64,000 nucleotides of DNA. It comes from a virus. The notes below the pieces were generated by a model, which was given only the letters and a program-made list of their open reading frames with translations, ran no database searches and was not told where the DNA came from. The DNA lies in the IMG/VR virus record IMGVR_UViG_3300030012_004221, positions 62,001 to 126,000 of that record; one strand, written 5' to 3'. A program made the position numbers and the translations under genes. Positions 33,821 to 42,052 of this stretch are shown here, piece by piece (the stretch's first letter is position 1; every line of letters begins with the position of its first letter).

Positions 33821-35029
33821 TTAATTATATTTTATAATTAAATCATCATTATCTCCTGCTTTTAATTCGTCAATCCTTTTTTGTATATTTTTCCAACCTT
33901 TAGGACCATATTTATGAGTTTTAGGAGTTTTTGATTTTAATTCTTCTAATTCCTGAATAGTTAAATTATCTATTGATTCTGTTTGTTGTGGTTCTTCTTC
34001 GTTTTCATCATGAAACCAGTCATTATTTTCATAATGTAACCCTTCATTACCATTCTGGCCTATAATGTTCATTCTTTCTTCATCTTCATCTTTAATATTA
34101 TCAGCATAATATCCCTCTTCAACCCATTTTTCTTCACCTACACTATCTAAGGTTTTGTCTAGATTACTATTAAAATCTTCTTCTACTACAACTTCTTCTC
34201 TATAAAGGTTTTTTTTTGTTTTTGGTCTAATTTGTTCAAAAGCAAAATTAGCAGCTACTACAAGAGCAATTGCTAACGGATCAAATACAAATATAATAGT
34301 TAATAATAACCAATTAATAATTCTATCCATAGGCCAACCAGTTAACCCTGATAGGTATTTAAGAGGTCCTAATTCACTAGATACAGCATCGCTTAATCTT
34401 ATTTCAACTATTTCTTCTTCAAATTTAAACAATGCTTCATTTAATTGATCTATTTTATAATTTATTTCTGTTTGTCTATCAATAGCTTGATCTAATTGTT
34501 GAGTCAAAATTCTACGAGTTGTTGAACTTTGTGTAGTAATTATATTACCTAATGTGTCTTTATACTGTATTCTATTCGTAGATAAACCATTTCTTAAACT
34601 AACCACAGCCTCATTTATAGATGATTTTTCTTCATTATATACAATAAGTTGTTCTTTAACATTATCTCTTTTTACTTCTACTAATTCTATCTTGGCATCA
34701 ATTGTTCCTGCTTTTGCAGCAGTTTCCTGATATGCTGCTGATAAAAATCCATAAATACCCATTGAAGTAATTACAATTAAAACAAAGCAAGCTATGGATA
34801 AATACCATTTTAAAAGCTTAGGGAGGTTTTTTCTGTATTGATATAAAAGAGATGCTATTACTAACTTAGCTATTTCTAGTGAAGCTGCCATTACTATAAC
34901 AGCAAAAGCTGCTCCTGCAAATAATTTACTTAAACCACTAACTGAGTAAAATGCTGCTGATGCACTTACAGATAGTGCCGAGAAAGCAATTAATAAAGGA
35001 AATAGTGATTTTTTAATTTTACTAAGCAT
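33821..35029 (-). CDS. membrane protein with coiled coil
   Basis: A 402-residue protein with about three membrane spans in the first 100 residues (LLIAFSALSVSASAAFYSV, FAGAAFAVIVMAASLEIAKL, WYLSIACFVLIVITSMGIYG), a long coiled-coil segment (about 108-220), another span at about 238-262 (LLLTIIFVFDPLAIALVVAA) and an acidic cytoplasmic tail. It lies next to the lysis and envelope genes, so a role in lysis timing, superinfection or envelope remodelling is possible. No family name is recognised. Confidence 0.75.
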   Translation of the reverse strand: MLSKIKKSLFPLLIAFSALSVSASAAFYSVSGLSKLFAGAAFAVIVMAASLEIAKLVIASLLYQYRKNLPKLLKWYLSIACFVLIVITSMGIYGFLSAAYQETAAKAGTIDAKIELVEVKRDNVKEQLIVYNEEKSSINEAVVSLRNGLSTNRIQYKDTLGNIITTQSSTTRRILTQQLDQAIDRQTEINYKIDQLNEALFKFEEEIVEIRLSDAVSSELGPLKYLSGLTGWPMDRIINWLLLTIIFVFDPLAIALVVAANFAFEQIRPKTKKNLYREEVVVEEDFNSNLDKTLDSVGEEKWVEEGYYADNIKDEDEERMNIIGQNGNEGLHYENNDWFHDENEEEPQQTESIDNLTIQELEELKSKTPKTHKYGPKGWKNIQKRIDELKAGDNDDLIIKYN

Positions 35030-35083
35030 AATATAAATTTAATCCTATATAATATGAATAGATTGGGGGTTATCCAAACTATA

Positions 35084-35968
35084 TTATAGATTTACTAACA
35101 TATCAACTAATTCTTGTTGAGGGAACATATCAAATTTATCTTTCCTAGTATTAGTGTGAGTCCATAACCCTTTTATTCTACCATAATAAGCATCTTCATT
35201 AAAATCAAACCCTTTACTAACACCATATTTTTTAATTACAGCTGGTAGTCCTTGTCTAACATCAATATTATCTCTATCTGCTATATGTAGTATTAATTTT
35301 TTTAAATTTTCTATTTGTTTATTTGAATATCTATGCCATGCATTAAACCCTCTAAAAGATTCATTTAATGTAACAACTTGTGAATCATCAGCTAACTGCC
35401 CCGCATATGTTCTTCCATTTTTAAGATATCCAAAATTATTAACCTCAATACCTACAGAATGTATATGCATGTGTTGTGAACCATTTTTTCCTAAATGCCA
35501 TCCATATCCACCTTCTGGAAATGCCTGAACTACTTCACCATCATATTGGTTATCATTTCCTTTTATTGATTGTCCCCCTAAAACAAATTCAGTAGCAACA
35601 GCTCCTCTATTATCTCTAGCCCAGTGATCTATAGTTCTAAATGGATTATGCCAACCTGCTGTGTGGTGAAGAAATAAATATTCTTTATTCCAAGCTCCTT
35701 CTTTATATTCTCCTAATGGTAAATAATGTTTATTAATAAGTAAACCATTTTCGGTTACATATGATTTTTCAGTATTATCTGTACTAGCAATGCCCATAAT
35801 ATCTAGTGTTTGAGGGCCTACTATTCCATCAACTATTAAATTATTTTTGATTTGGTATTCTTTGACTGCTTTTTCTGTTCCAGGACCGAATATCCCGTCA
35901 GCATCTATTCCTAAAAATTCTTGGAGGTCTTTTACCTCAGTTCCTTTAGATCCTACTCTTAATATCAT
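35084..35968 (-). CDS. endolysin: N-acetylmuramoyl-L-alanine amidase
   Basis: A 294-residue enzyme. An N-terminal peptidoglycan-binding domain (LRVGSKGTEVKDLQEFLGID, then DGIFGPGTEKAVKEYQ and DGIVGPQTLDIMG, about residues 3-58) precedes an amidase_2-type domain with LFLHHTAGWHNP (first zinc His), YGWHLGKN and HSVGIEVNNFG. It cleaves the bond between muramic acid and the peptide stem. No signal peptide, so a holin is expected. It has a late-type motif 21 nt upstream. Confidence 0.92.
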   Translation of the reverse strand: MILRVGSKGTEVKDLQEFLGIDADGIFGPGTEKAVKEYQIKNNLIVDGIVGPQTLDIMGIASTDNTEKSYVTENGLLINKHYLPLGEYKEGAWNKEYLFLHHTAGWHNPFRTIDHWARDNRGAVATEFVLGGQSIKGNDNQYDGEVVQAFPEGGYGWHLGKNGSQHMHIHSVGIEVNNFGYLKNGRTYAGQLADDSQVVTLNESFRGFNAWHRYSNKQIENLKKLILHIADRDNIDVRQGLPAVIKKYGVSKGFDFNEDAYYGRIKGLWTHTNTRKDKFDMFPQQELVDMLVNL

Positions 35969-35988
35969 ATCTTATTAGTTTTATTTAT

Positions 35989-35997
35989 TATAAATAT
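35989..35997 (-). promoter_or_regulatory. late-type promoter motif ATATTTATA (endolysin)
   Basis: GATATTTATAATAAAT on the minus strand, 21 nt before the endolysin start. It lies 2 nt below the stop of the thioredoxin-like gene. Confidence 0.55.
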
Positions 35998-35999
35998 CA

Positions 36000-36329
36000 C
36001 TAAAAGGCACTCATTATAAGTTCGTCAATATAGTCTTGAAGTTCTTCTCTAGTAGCTGCAACTTTAAAACTTAAATCTGCTTGGTACCTTTTTACTTCTT
36101 CTCCATCTTGATAGATTATTATTGTAGGTACTACTACAACTTTATGTTTTTGTTGAAGTGATGGGTCAGAGGCAATATCAACTTTAGTTACATCACAATC
36201 TGATAATTTTTCGACCCATTTAACATCGTTAGCTGAGTTCCACCCTGCGTTAAAATGTGTTACTGTTACTTGACCATAAATAGTCGTTGATAATAACCAA
36301 AATATTGGTAATAAAATGTATTTTTTCAT
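36000..36329 (-). CDS. exported thioredoxin-fold protein without CxxC
   Basis: A 109-residue protein. Residues about 1-19 form a signal peptide (MKKYILLPIFWLLSTTIYGQ) with the YGQ end typical of Bacteroidota. The mature part has a thioredoxin-like layout, with VTKVDIASDPSLQQKHKV, VVVPTIIIYQDGEEV holding the cis-proline, but AGWNSAND stands where the WCxxC redox site would be. It should lie in the periplasm and is unlikely to be a disulfide reductase. Confidence 0.75.
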   Translation of the reverse strand: MKKYILLPIFWLLSTTIYGQVTVTHFNAGWNSANDVKWVEKLSDCDVTKVDIASDPSLQQKHKVVVVPTIIIYQDGEEVKRYQADLSFKVAATREELQDYIDELIMSAF

Positions 36330-36335
36330 AATAGA

Positions 36336-36620
36336 TTATCTTAATCTATCAATTTTTTCTTCAATACGTTTCATGTCTTCCTTAAGCTCCTTTACATCAT
36401 CCTGCGTAGTCATGATTGTTTGACGAATCAATTGATCTTTCATATCATACTCCATCCTAGTTACATCTGGTGGAGGTGGTACTGGTAGTTCTTTTGCTTC
36501 AGCAATGTCTGCTTGTAAAACAAACCACATAGAAATAATAGTAGTCATTACTGCTCCAATACCTACTAATGTTTTGATGCTTACAGTGAAACCAGTATTT
36601 TCATTTAACTCTTTTGCCAT
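36336..36620 (-). CDS. membrane-anchored coiled-coil protein
   Basis: A 94-residue protein with one membrane span (LVGIGAVMTTIISMWFVLQ, about 18-36), a proline stretch (LPVPPPPDVTR) and a charged coiled coil to the C-terminus. The layout of an inner-membrane anchor with a periplasmic coil resembles inner-membrane spanin subunits, and it is close to the endolysin, but no partner with a lipobox was found. Spanin is only one possibility. Confidence 0.65.
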   Translation of the reverse strand: MAKELNENTGFTVSIKTLVGIGAVMTTIISMWFVLQADIAEAKELPVPPPPDVTRMEYDMKDQLIRQTIMTTQDDVKELKEDMKRIEEKIDRLR

Positions 36621-36622
36621 TT

Positions 36623-37699
36623 TTAAAATATTATATAATTTACACCCATTGAAAACTCATGCCACCTTCTATTCCAATATTTATTGTATTTACCTTCTGC
36701 AAATAACCCTAAAGATCTACTTAGTTTATAACCAAATATTAATCCACCAGAATAATCAATCCATTGTCCTCCGTTATAAGTATGGTAAGAAAATTCATCG
36801 GCTGTCTTTAGGTGGTAAGGCATTATATTTCCCCACGCATGTGCCCAGAAGTTTTTTTCATAGTGGTAAAAATCAGCACCTAATACAAAAGAATATTCTA
36901 ATTTAAAGGGAGCTTCATCTCTTTTCTTTTCAACATAATCTACTAATATTTGAGGAATTATTACTTCTTCCCAAACAGCTGTACTTGTAGCAACTACATC
37001 ACCTGATGGGTTTAGATATACTACATCACCAGGTCCATTAAAATTAACAACATATCCTTCTTGAATAGCTAACCAAGTATAATGAAGATTATTATTACTT
37101 AACATCCACTCAGCTAAAGGATCATAACCATAAGGTTCTGATAGTCTTTGTGCTGCTCCTACATTTAATGAAAACTTTTTATTTACGTTATATCTATATC
37201 TTTGGGATGATTCAAAATACTCAACATCAACAAATCCATCTTTTAAATATTCTACTTTTGCTACCCAATCATTTGCAACATACCTTAAAAAATGGTGTTG
37301 GTTAAAGTAATTTATACCTTGTATTCTTCTATAATCACCTTCAAATAAAAACTCAAATCCTTTTATTTTACCAACTGTTGCATTATCACCTAAATGACCT
37401 TCTGTACCATCATAAAATACATTTTCTCTATTTTCATAATCAAACCTAGCTATCTTTCTTACACCTGCTACTATAGAATAATCAAAGGGTGTTTCTACTA
37501 CGTCAGTAATTAATTGACCAGTATTTACTGTAAATGTGTTTCTATCTGATAGTGAGGTTCCACCATTTACAGCTGCATAAAACGTAGAAAATTTAAATGT
37601 CTTTTTTAATTCTTTTTTAAATTCAGAGACTTTATCTACTTTCTCTTGACCAAAAACTATAGATGGGATAAGTAATATTAATATAATTATCTTTTTCAT
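36623..37699 (-). CDS. exported beta-barrel-like outer-membrane protein
   Basis: A 358-residue protein with a signal peptide (MKKIIILILLIPSIVFGQ), alternating hydrophobic strands rich in Tyr/Trp/Phe and a C-terminal phenylalanine (HEFSMGVNYIIF), all features of Bacteroidota outer-membrane beta-barrels. It follows the T9SS substrate gene with a 1-nt gap, so the two are made together. It may place a phage-made barrel in the host outer membrane, for example to change receptors or secretion. It shows no phage-structural signature. Confidence 0.75.
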   Translation of the reverse strand: MKKIIILILLIPSIVFGQEKVDKVSEFKKELKKTFKFSTFYAAVNGGTSLSDRNTFTVNTGQLITDVVETPFDYSIVAGVRKIARFDYENRENVFYDGTEGHLGDNATVGKIKGFEFLFEGDYRRIQGINYFNQHHFLRYVANDWVAKVEYLKDGFVDVEYFESSQRYRYNVNKKFSLNVGAAQRLSEPYGYDPLAEWMLSNNNLHYTWLAIQEGYVVNFNGPGDVVYLNPSGDVVATSTAVWEEVIIPQILVDYVEKKRDEAPFKLEYSFVLGADFYHYEKNFWAHAWGNIMPYHLKTADEFSYHTYNGGQWIDYSGGLIFGYKLSRSLGLFAEGKYNKYWNRRWHEFSMGVNYIIF

Positions 37700-37700
37700 A

Positions 37701-40685
37701 TTATTCTTTTATAATTCTTTTAAAGTACGTATTACCTTCATGTTTTATATTTAAGAAATATACTCCAGATGGTAAATCTGTAAAATCAATTTGTTTTTCT
37801 GTTATTCTAGATTTTAATGTTCTACCATTAACATCATATAACTCAGCTTCTATATCTAAATCTGTTTCGATTATTAAGATGTTTTCTGTTGGGTTAGGGT
37901 AAACTACTATACCATTAAATCTAGAAAATCTACTATTTATATCTAATCCATCAGGCCAACCATTTTCACAATAGTTATACATTTCTTGACAAACTGGATC
38001 CCAATCATTATCACAACAGTAATTATCTACATCAATTACCCAAGCATAACAATTATTATTTAACCAATATGGGTTGCCAGGTCCTGTAATACAACCTGCA
38101 TCATATAAACAAGCTGATGAATCTGAAACATTTGCATTTGGATCATAATTGAATGCATTTGGATCTGTACAACCTACTATTGCTGTTATACAACTACCAT
38201 TATCTACATTAGCATTAGGGTCATAATTAACTGCTGTTGAATCAGTACACCCATAAACTATTGGAATACATGGATTAGTGAAATCTGTAGCTGATACTTG
38301 ATTTACATTTGCATTAGGATTATAATTAAATGATCCTGGATCCATACAACCATAAACAAAAGGAACACAAGAACCATTATCTGTATTAGCTAAAGGATCA
38401 TAATTAAACGATGTTGAATCAGTACAACCATAAATTATAGGTTCACATGATCCATTATCTGTATTTGCATTAGGGTCATAATTAAATGCTGTTGCATCTG
38501 TACATCCATATACAATTGGTATACAAGGATTTGACGTATCATTTGCACTTACTTGGTTAATATTTGCATTTGGATCATAGTTAAATGAACCTGGGTCTGT
38601 ACAACCATATACAGCTGGTATACAACTACCATCATCTGTATTTGCATTTGCATCATAGTTAAATGCTGTTATATCTGTACAACCATAAATTATTGGAACA
38701 CATGAACTATCATCTGTATTTGCATTTGGATCATAATTAAATGATGTTGGGTCAGTACAACCTAAAACTACTGGTATACAAGTACCAGGTGTATTTGCAG
38801 TTGGGTCATAGTTAAATGCTGTCGAATCCATACAACCTGTAACAACTGGTATACAAGAACCATCATCAACAGTTGCTGTTGAATCATAATTAAATGCTAA
38901 AGGATTTGTACAACCTTCTATATATGGAATACAAGGATCATTTGGATCTAATGTATTTGCATCTGGGTTGTAATTTAATGAAGTTGAATCAGTACAACCA
39001 TAAACTATAGGAATACAAGAATCCCCACAAAATGGTGTAGCTACATATTTTTCATAAAATGGAGCTTCAAATGGTTGTAATGCTCCTTGTCCATTATTAG
39101 CAAATGGGTTTATTCCTTCTTGTAATAAAACAACACTATCTGCATTTTCTAATGTAAATGAATTATGCCAAGTTTGAAATTGAACTTGTTGAGGTGAGGA
39201 TTGTGGGCTACCTACTTCAAAATAAAATACTTCTACTGTTTTATCTGTTTCCAATTGGAATTGGAATGTTTGTTCATATGAACCAGGTCCCATAGTAAAT
39301 GTACCTACTGGCACACCATTTTGAGCAACACCTAAATATGAATTACCCCAACCATCACCTGCAGCATCTTCTATAGTTAAGAAATAATCACATACAGGTA
39401 CAATTGCTTGTTGAGTTGCTGATGGATCATAATTTATAGAATTAGAATCTGTACAACCTACTATATGTAAATTAGCACATGAACCATCATCTACATTTGC
39501 TGAATCACTATATTCTTGGTAAGCTGGATCTGTACAACCATAAACATCAGGAATAACAGGACAAGCAGTTGCTTGTTGTGGTCCTGAATATAATACATTT
39601 CCAAAATTTGGAGTTGTCATTTCCCAAATAGTATCACCAGCACAATCTTTTATAACAACACTACCTGGTCCTGATTGTTGGGTACCAACCATACCATCTC
39701 CATAGGTATCATTTAAAATAAGTTCAAATCCTGCTGTTTGTGATACACAAAAATTATAAATGTAAGTTTGACCAATATCATTATAACCATATTCTCCTGG
39801 TTGTACTGAACCTATGATTCCACCACTATTCATTGTCCAAGATGTTTCACCTGGCCAATTATCTAATGTTATTTCCATTGTGATTGGATATTCTGTAAGA
39901 CTATCACAACCTGCATTTCCAGCACAGCTTCCATCATCTGCTGTAGCCCAAGGATTATAAGATGTTTGACTTGAATCTGTACATCCTTCTATACATGGTG
40001 ATGGTGTATATGTAATAGTATCTGATAAAGTTCCATCACTAAATTCTACTTGAAGGTAATGTTCAACACTCCAATTAGGAGGCATTTGTCCATTTCCTGC
40101 TAACATTCCATAATTAGTAGCAAATGGTGGAACACCTTGATAAAATGGCCCCCATCCTTCTTCATTCCAATATTTTACGTTTACTGGATCACACCATCCA
40201 TTTTCCCATTCCCAAACTACTAATGCTTGTTCACCACCTAAACATTGTTGGTAAGCATTTGTATTTGTAATAGCACATACAGGTGGGGGACAAGGTAATA
40301 GATTTATTGTTGTATCATATTGAGTAAAACTCCCTAACGAATCTACATCTAAATCTAAAATTACACCTTGACATTCATTTGATATTTTAATCCATGCTGG
40401 TGTGTTGGCATTATTATTTTGTGGTCCTCCTTGCCACCCATCACCCCAAGAATCTAGTAATGATATATCTAACTCACCTGAGTCAGCTTGGATTGTTGTG
40501 GAATAAAATTCAAAAGGATTGTTTGGTTGGTAGTTTACTAATGTATCACCTTGTTGTGTGATTAGTGCGAATGATTCATCGTCAGCGTAATAATCGAATT
40601 GTACTTCTAACTTGAACCAACTGTCATTTTGCGAAAAACCTAAAAAAGGGAGTACGCATAACAGTAGTACTAAGATTTTTTTCAT
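37701..40685 (-). CDS. secreted repeat protein with T9SS C-terminal sorting domain
   Basis: A 994-residue exported protein. Residues about 1-19 are a signal peptide (MKKILVLLLCVLPFLGFSQ). The middle holds about 14 cysteine repeats of the form GCTDxxxFNYDPNANxDDGSC, preceded by domains with GDGWQGG and GDGMVG calcium-binding-like turns. Residues about 920-994 are a type A T9SS sorting domain (VVYPNPTENILIIETD, then LYDVNGRTLKS and LPSGVYFLNIKHEGNTYFKR). In Bacteroidota such proteins cross the outer membrane by T9SS and become surface-anchored or released. Finding it in a phage operon is rare. Confidence 0.92.
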   Translation of the reverse strand: MKKILVLLLCVLPFLGFSQNDSWFKLEVQFDYYADDESFALITQQGDTLVNYQPNNPFEFYSTTIQADSGELDISLLDSWGDGWQGGPQNNNANTPAWIKISNECQGVILDLDVDSLGSFTQYDTTINLLPCPPPVCAITNTNAYQQCLGGEQALVVWEWENGWCDPVNVKYWNEEGWGPFYQGVPPFATNYGMLAGNGQMPPNWSVEHYLQVEFSDGTLSDTITYTPSPCIEGCTDSSQTSYNPWATADDGSCAGNAGCDSLTEYPITMEITLDNWPGETSWTMNSGGIIGSVQPGEYGYNDIGQTYIYNFCVSQTAGFELILNDTYGDGMVGTQQSGPGSVVIKDCAGDTIWEMTTPNFGNVLYSGPQQATACPVIPDVYGCTDPAYQEYSDSANVDDGSCANLHIVGCTDSNSINYDPSATQQAIVPVCDYFLTIEDAAGDGWGNSYLGVAQNGVPVGTFTMGPGSYEQTFQFQLETDKTVEVFYFEVGSPQSSPQQVQFQTWHNSFTLENADSVVLLQEGINPFANNGQGALQPFEAPFYEKYVATPFCGDSCIPIVYGCTDSTSLNYNPDANTLDPNDPCIPYIEGCTNPLAFNYDSTATVDDGSCIPVVTGCMDSTAFNYDPTANTPGTCIPVVLGCTDPTSFNYDPNANTDDSSCVPIIYGCTDITAFNYDANANTDDGSCIPAVYGCTDPGSFNYDPNANINQVSANDTSNPCIPIVYGCTDATAFNYDPNANTDNGSCEPIIYGCTDSTSFNYDPLANTDNGSCVPFVYGCMDPGSFNYNPNANVNQVSATDFTNPCIPIVYGCTDSTAVNYDPNANVDNGSCITAIVGCTDPNAFNYDPNANVSDSSACLYDAGCITGPGNPYWLNNNCYAWVIDVDNYCCDNDWDPVCQEMYNYCENGWPDGLDINSRFSRFNGIVVYPNPTENILIIETDLDIEAELYDVNGRTLKSRITEKQIDFTDLPSGVYFLNIKHEGNTYFKRIIKE
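38105..39010 (-). repeat. tandem protein-coding repeats (about 75-135 nt units)
   Basis: The minus strand encodes successive copies of GCTD-x(4)-NYDPNAN-x-DDGSC. The DNA repeats are imperfect (ACAACC, GGATCATAATTAAATGC-type cores recur) and unit length varies as some copies carry an inserted NQVSAND-like segment. The variation at synonymous sites shows the array is old rather than newly expanded. It could recombine between copies. Confidence 0.85.
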
Positions 40686-40691
40686 ACTATT

Positions 40692-40964
40692 TTAATTTTG
40701 TTCTTCTGATTTTTTACCACCAAATATTTTCTCTAAGCCAGCTATACCAAAACAGCCAAGAGTTATTAAGGTAAAAGAATCATAAATAAATTCATTGATA
40801 ACTAAATCCCTACCTAAGTAACCTGTTACAAGGTCTACCACTGCAAAGATAACCATAATTGCAAAAGACATAAATCCAATTACGCTTTTTTCATTAATAT
40901 CATTATTATCTTTGAATATATTTTTAAATGCCATAAATTTTCTTTTTATTAAATTCATACACAA
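40692..40964 (-). CDS. holin-like small membrane protein
   Basis: A 90-residue protein with two hydrophobic segments (about 31-48 SFAIMVIFAVVDLVTGYL and 63-80 FTLITLGCFGIAGL) and a charged C-terminus (GGKKSEEQN), resembling a class II holin and phage proteins of similar layout. The first codons could also begin at the MAFKNIF methionine (40934). The late-type motif 35 nt upstream fits the longer start. It lies downstream of a strong hairpin that closes the previous gene. Confidence 0.6.
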   Translation of the reverse strand: MCMNLIKRKFMAFKNIFKDNNDINEKSVIGFMSFAIMVIFAVVDLVTGYLGRDLVINEFIYDSFTLITLGCFGIAGLEKIFGGKKSEEQN

Positions 40965-40998
40965 AACTTTGTAATATACTTAATGGTAACGATTTGGC

Positions 40999-41007
40999 TA
41001 TAAATAT
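40999..41007 (-). promoter_or_regulatory. late-type promoter motif ATATTTATA (holin/secretome unit)
   Basis: CTATATTTATAGCC on the minus strand, 35 nt before the holin-like gene. It could drive the unit 40964 to 36000 that holds the T9SS and beta-barrel proteins. Confidence 0.5.
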
Positions 41008-41036
41008 AGGAGGAGTATACAAAGTACACTCCTCTT
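41008..41036 (-). terminator. terminator-like hairpin after 41066 gene
   Basis: Seven to nine pairs (GAGGAGT with ACTCCTC) plus a mismatch and three inner pairs (TAC/GTA) around an AAA loop on either strand. It lies 30 nt after the stop of the 100-aa gene and directly before a late-type motif. The following sequence has no clean U-tract. Confidence 0.5.
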
Positions 41037-41065
41037 ACTAAATTTCTAGGGAAATATGTTATTTA

Positions 41066-41368
41066 TTATTTTTTTCTAGGTTTTCTTCCCTTTCTTTTTT
41101 TTCCCTTAGCTGCGTCAACAACATCTTTTGATTGACTAGCTAATTCCTTAGCAGCTACAGCAACGTCTTTTAATTCTTCTTTAACTCGCTTTGCTCTGCG
41201 TTTTACTTCTTTAACACCTTTTTTAACATCTTCAACAGCATCTTCTACTTCGTCAGGGATGTAATCTCCATCTCTATCGTTAATTTTACCTTTTTTATAA
41301 AATTCAAAGTAGTAAATAGCAGCTCCAGTTACTAATAAAAGTGCAACAATAACTAATGTTGTAATCAT
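41066..41368 (-). CDS. membrane-anchored basic protein with Ca-binding-like loop
   Basis: A 100-residue protein with an N-terminal membrane span (TTLVIVALLLVTGAAIYYF, residues 3-21), then NDRDGDYIPDEVED, an EF-hand/thrombospondin-type Asp-rich loop, and a long lysine-rich helix ending in KGKKRKGRKPRKK. Orientation is not obvious. Role unknown. A variant late-type motif lies 28 nt upstream. Confidence 0.7.
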   Translation of the reverse strand: MITTLVIVALLLVTGAAIYYFEFYKKGKINDRDGDYIPDEVEDAVEDVKKGVKEVKRRAKRVKEELKDVAVAAKELASQSKDVVDAAKGKKRKGRKPRKK

Positions 41369-41395
41369 AATTTGTAATTTAATATATTAATATAT

Positions 41396-41404
41396 GATAA
41401 ATAT
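41396..41404 (-). promoter_or_regulatory. variant late-type motif ATATTTATC
   Basis: CATATTTATCATA on the minus strand, 28 nt before the 41066-41368 gene. It has one change from ATATTTATA. Confidence 0.4.
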
Positions 41405-41412
41405 GTTAAGTT

Positions 41413-42042
41413 TTATTTCCATGCATATAACATTGCTAAATTGTAAAAATCATGAGGTCGTTCATATGCTAAAGAAAATCCATTAGTTGAAAACTTATTC
41501 ATTATATATAATAATTTACTTGTTTTATGACCATCAAAATCACTGCCGTGAGAATATTTTTTACCATCATTTTTCCAGTCTAAATGTATTTCAATAGCCC
41601 ATTTTTTTACTCTATTAAGTGTAGATGTTTTCATATTTATTAAAACTGGATATTCTGCATGTTCAATATCCATTTTAACAAAATCAATATGACTTAATTT
41701 ATTATCATCTATAACTCCTTGAATATTATATAAATTATTTGATGGATCATATTTATCATCTATAAAGCCAAGAGTTGGAATTATTTGGGGATTATTTTTA
41801 GTATTTTCTACTAAAGAATTATAGTGAGGAGGTGCACTTTCAAAACTATAAACTTTACTAGCTCCTTTTTGTATAGCAAAATGGGAAAACATTCCGACAA
41901 ATGCCCCACAATCTAAAACAACATCTCCTGCTTGAACTTTAGAACCATGTTTGTGGTATTCTTCTTCTATAAAAATTTCATTATAAAAATCAGCAATAAC
42001 ACCTTCTTGTTCTATTGGGTATTTAAAATCTTCAATACGCAT
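41413..42042 (-). CDS. FkbM-type methyltransferase
   Basis: A 209-residue SAM-dependent methyltransferase of the FkbM kind. VVLDCGAFVGMFSHFAI is the SAM loop, KVYSFESAPPHYNSL and DFVKMDIEHAEYPVL are family motifs. FkbM enzymes methylate sugar or polyketide hydroxyls. It is separate from the main sugar cluster and lies after ribonucleotide reductase with a 10-nt gap. Confidence 0.85.
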   Translation of the reverse strand: MRIEDFKYPIEQEGVIADFYNEIFIEEEYHKHGSKVQAGDVVLDCGAFVGMFSHFAIQKGASKVYSFESAPPHYNSLVENTKNNPQIIPTLGFIDDKYDPSNNLYNIQGVIDDNKLSHIDFVKMDIEHAEYPVLINMKTSTLNRVKKWAIEIHLDWKNDGKKYSHGSDFDGHKTSKLLYIMNKFSTNGFSLAYERPHDFYNLAMLYAWK

Positions 42043-42052
42043 TTATATAAAA

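Noticed and set aside
38105-39010. CRISPR-like array
   Set aside because: Repeats are in-frame codons of a protein, vary in length and lack unique spacers of constant size.
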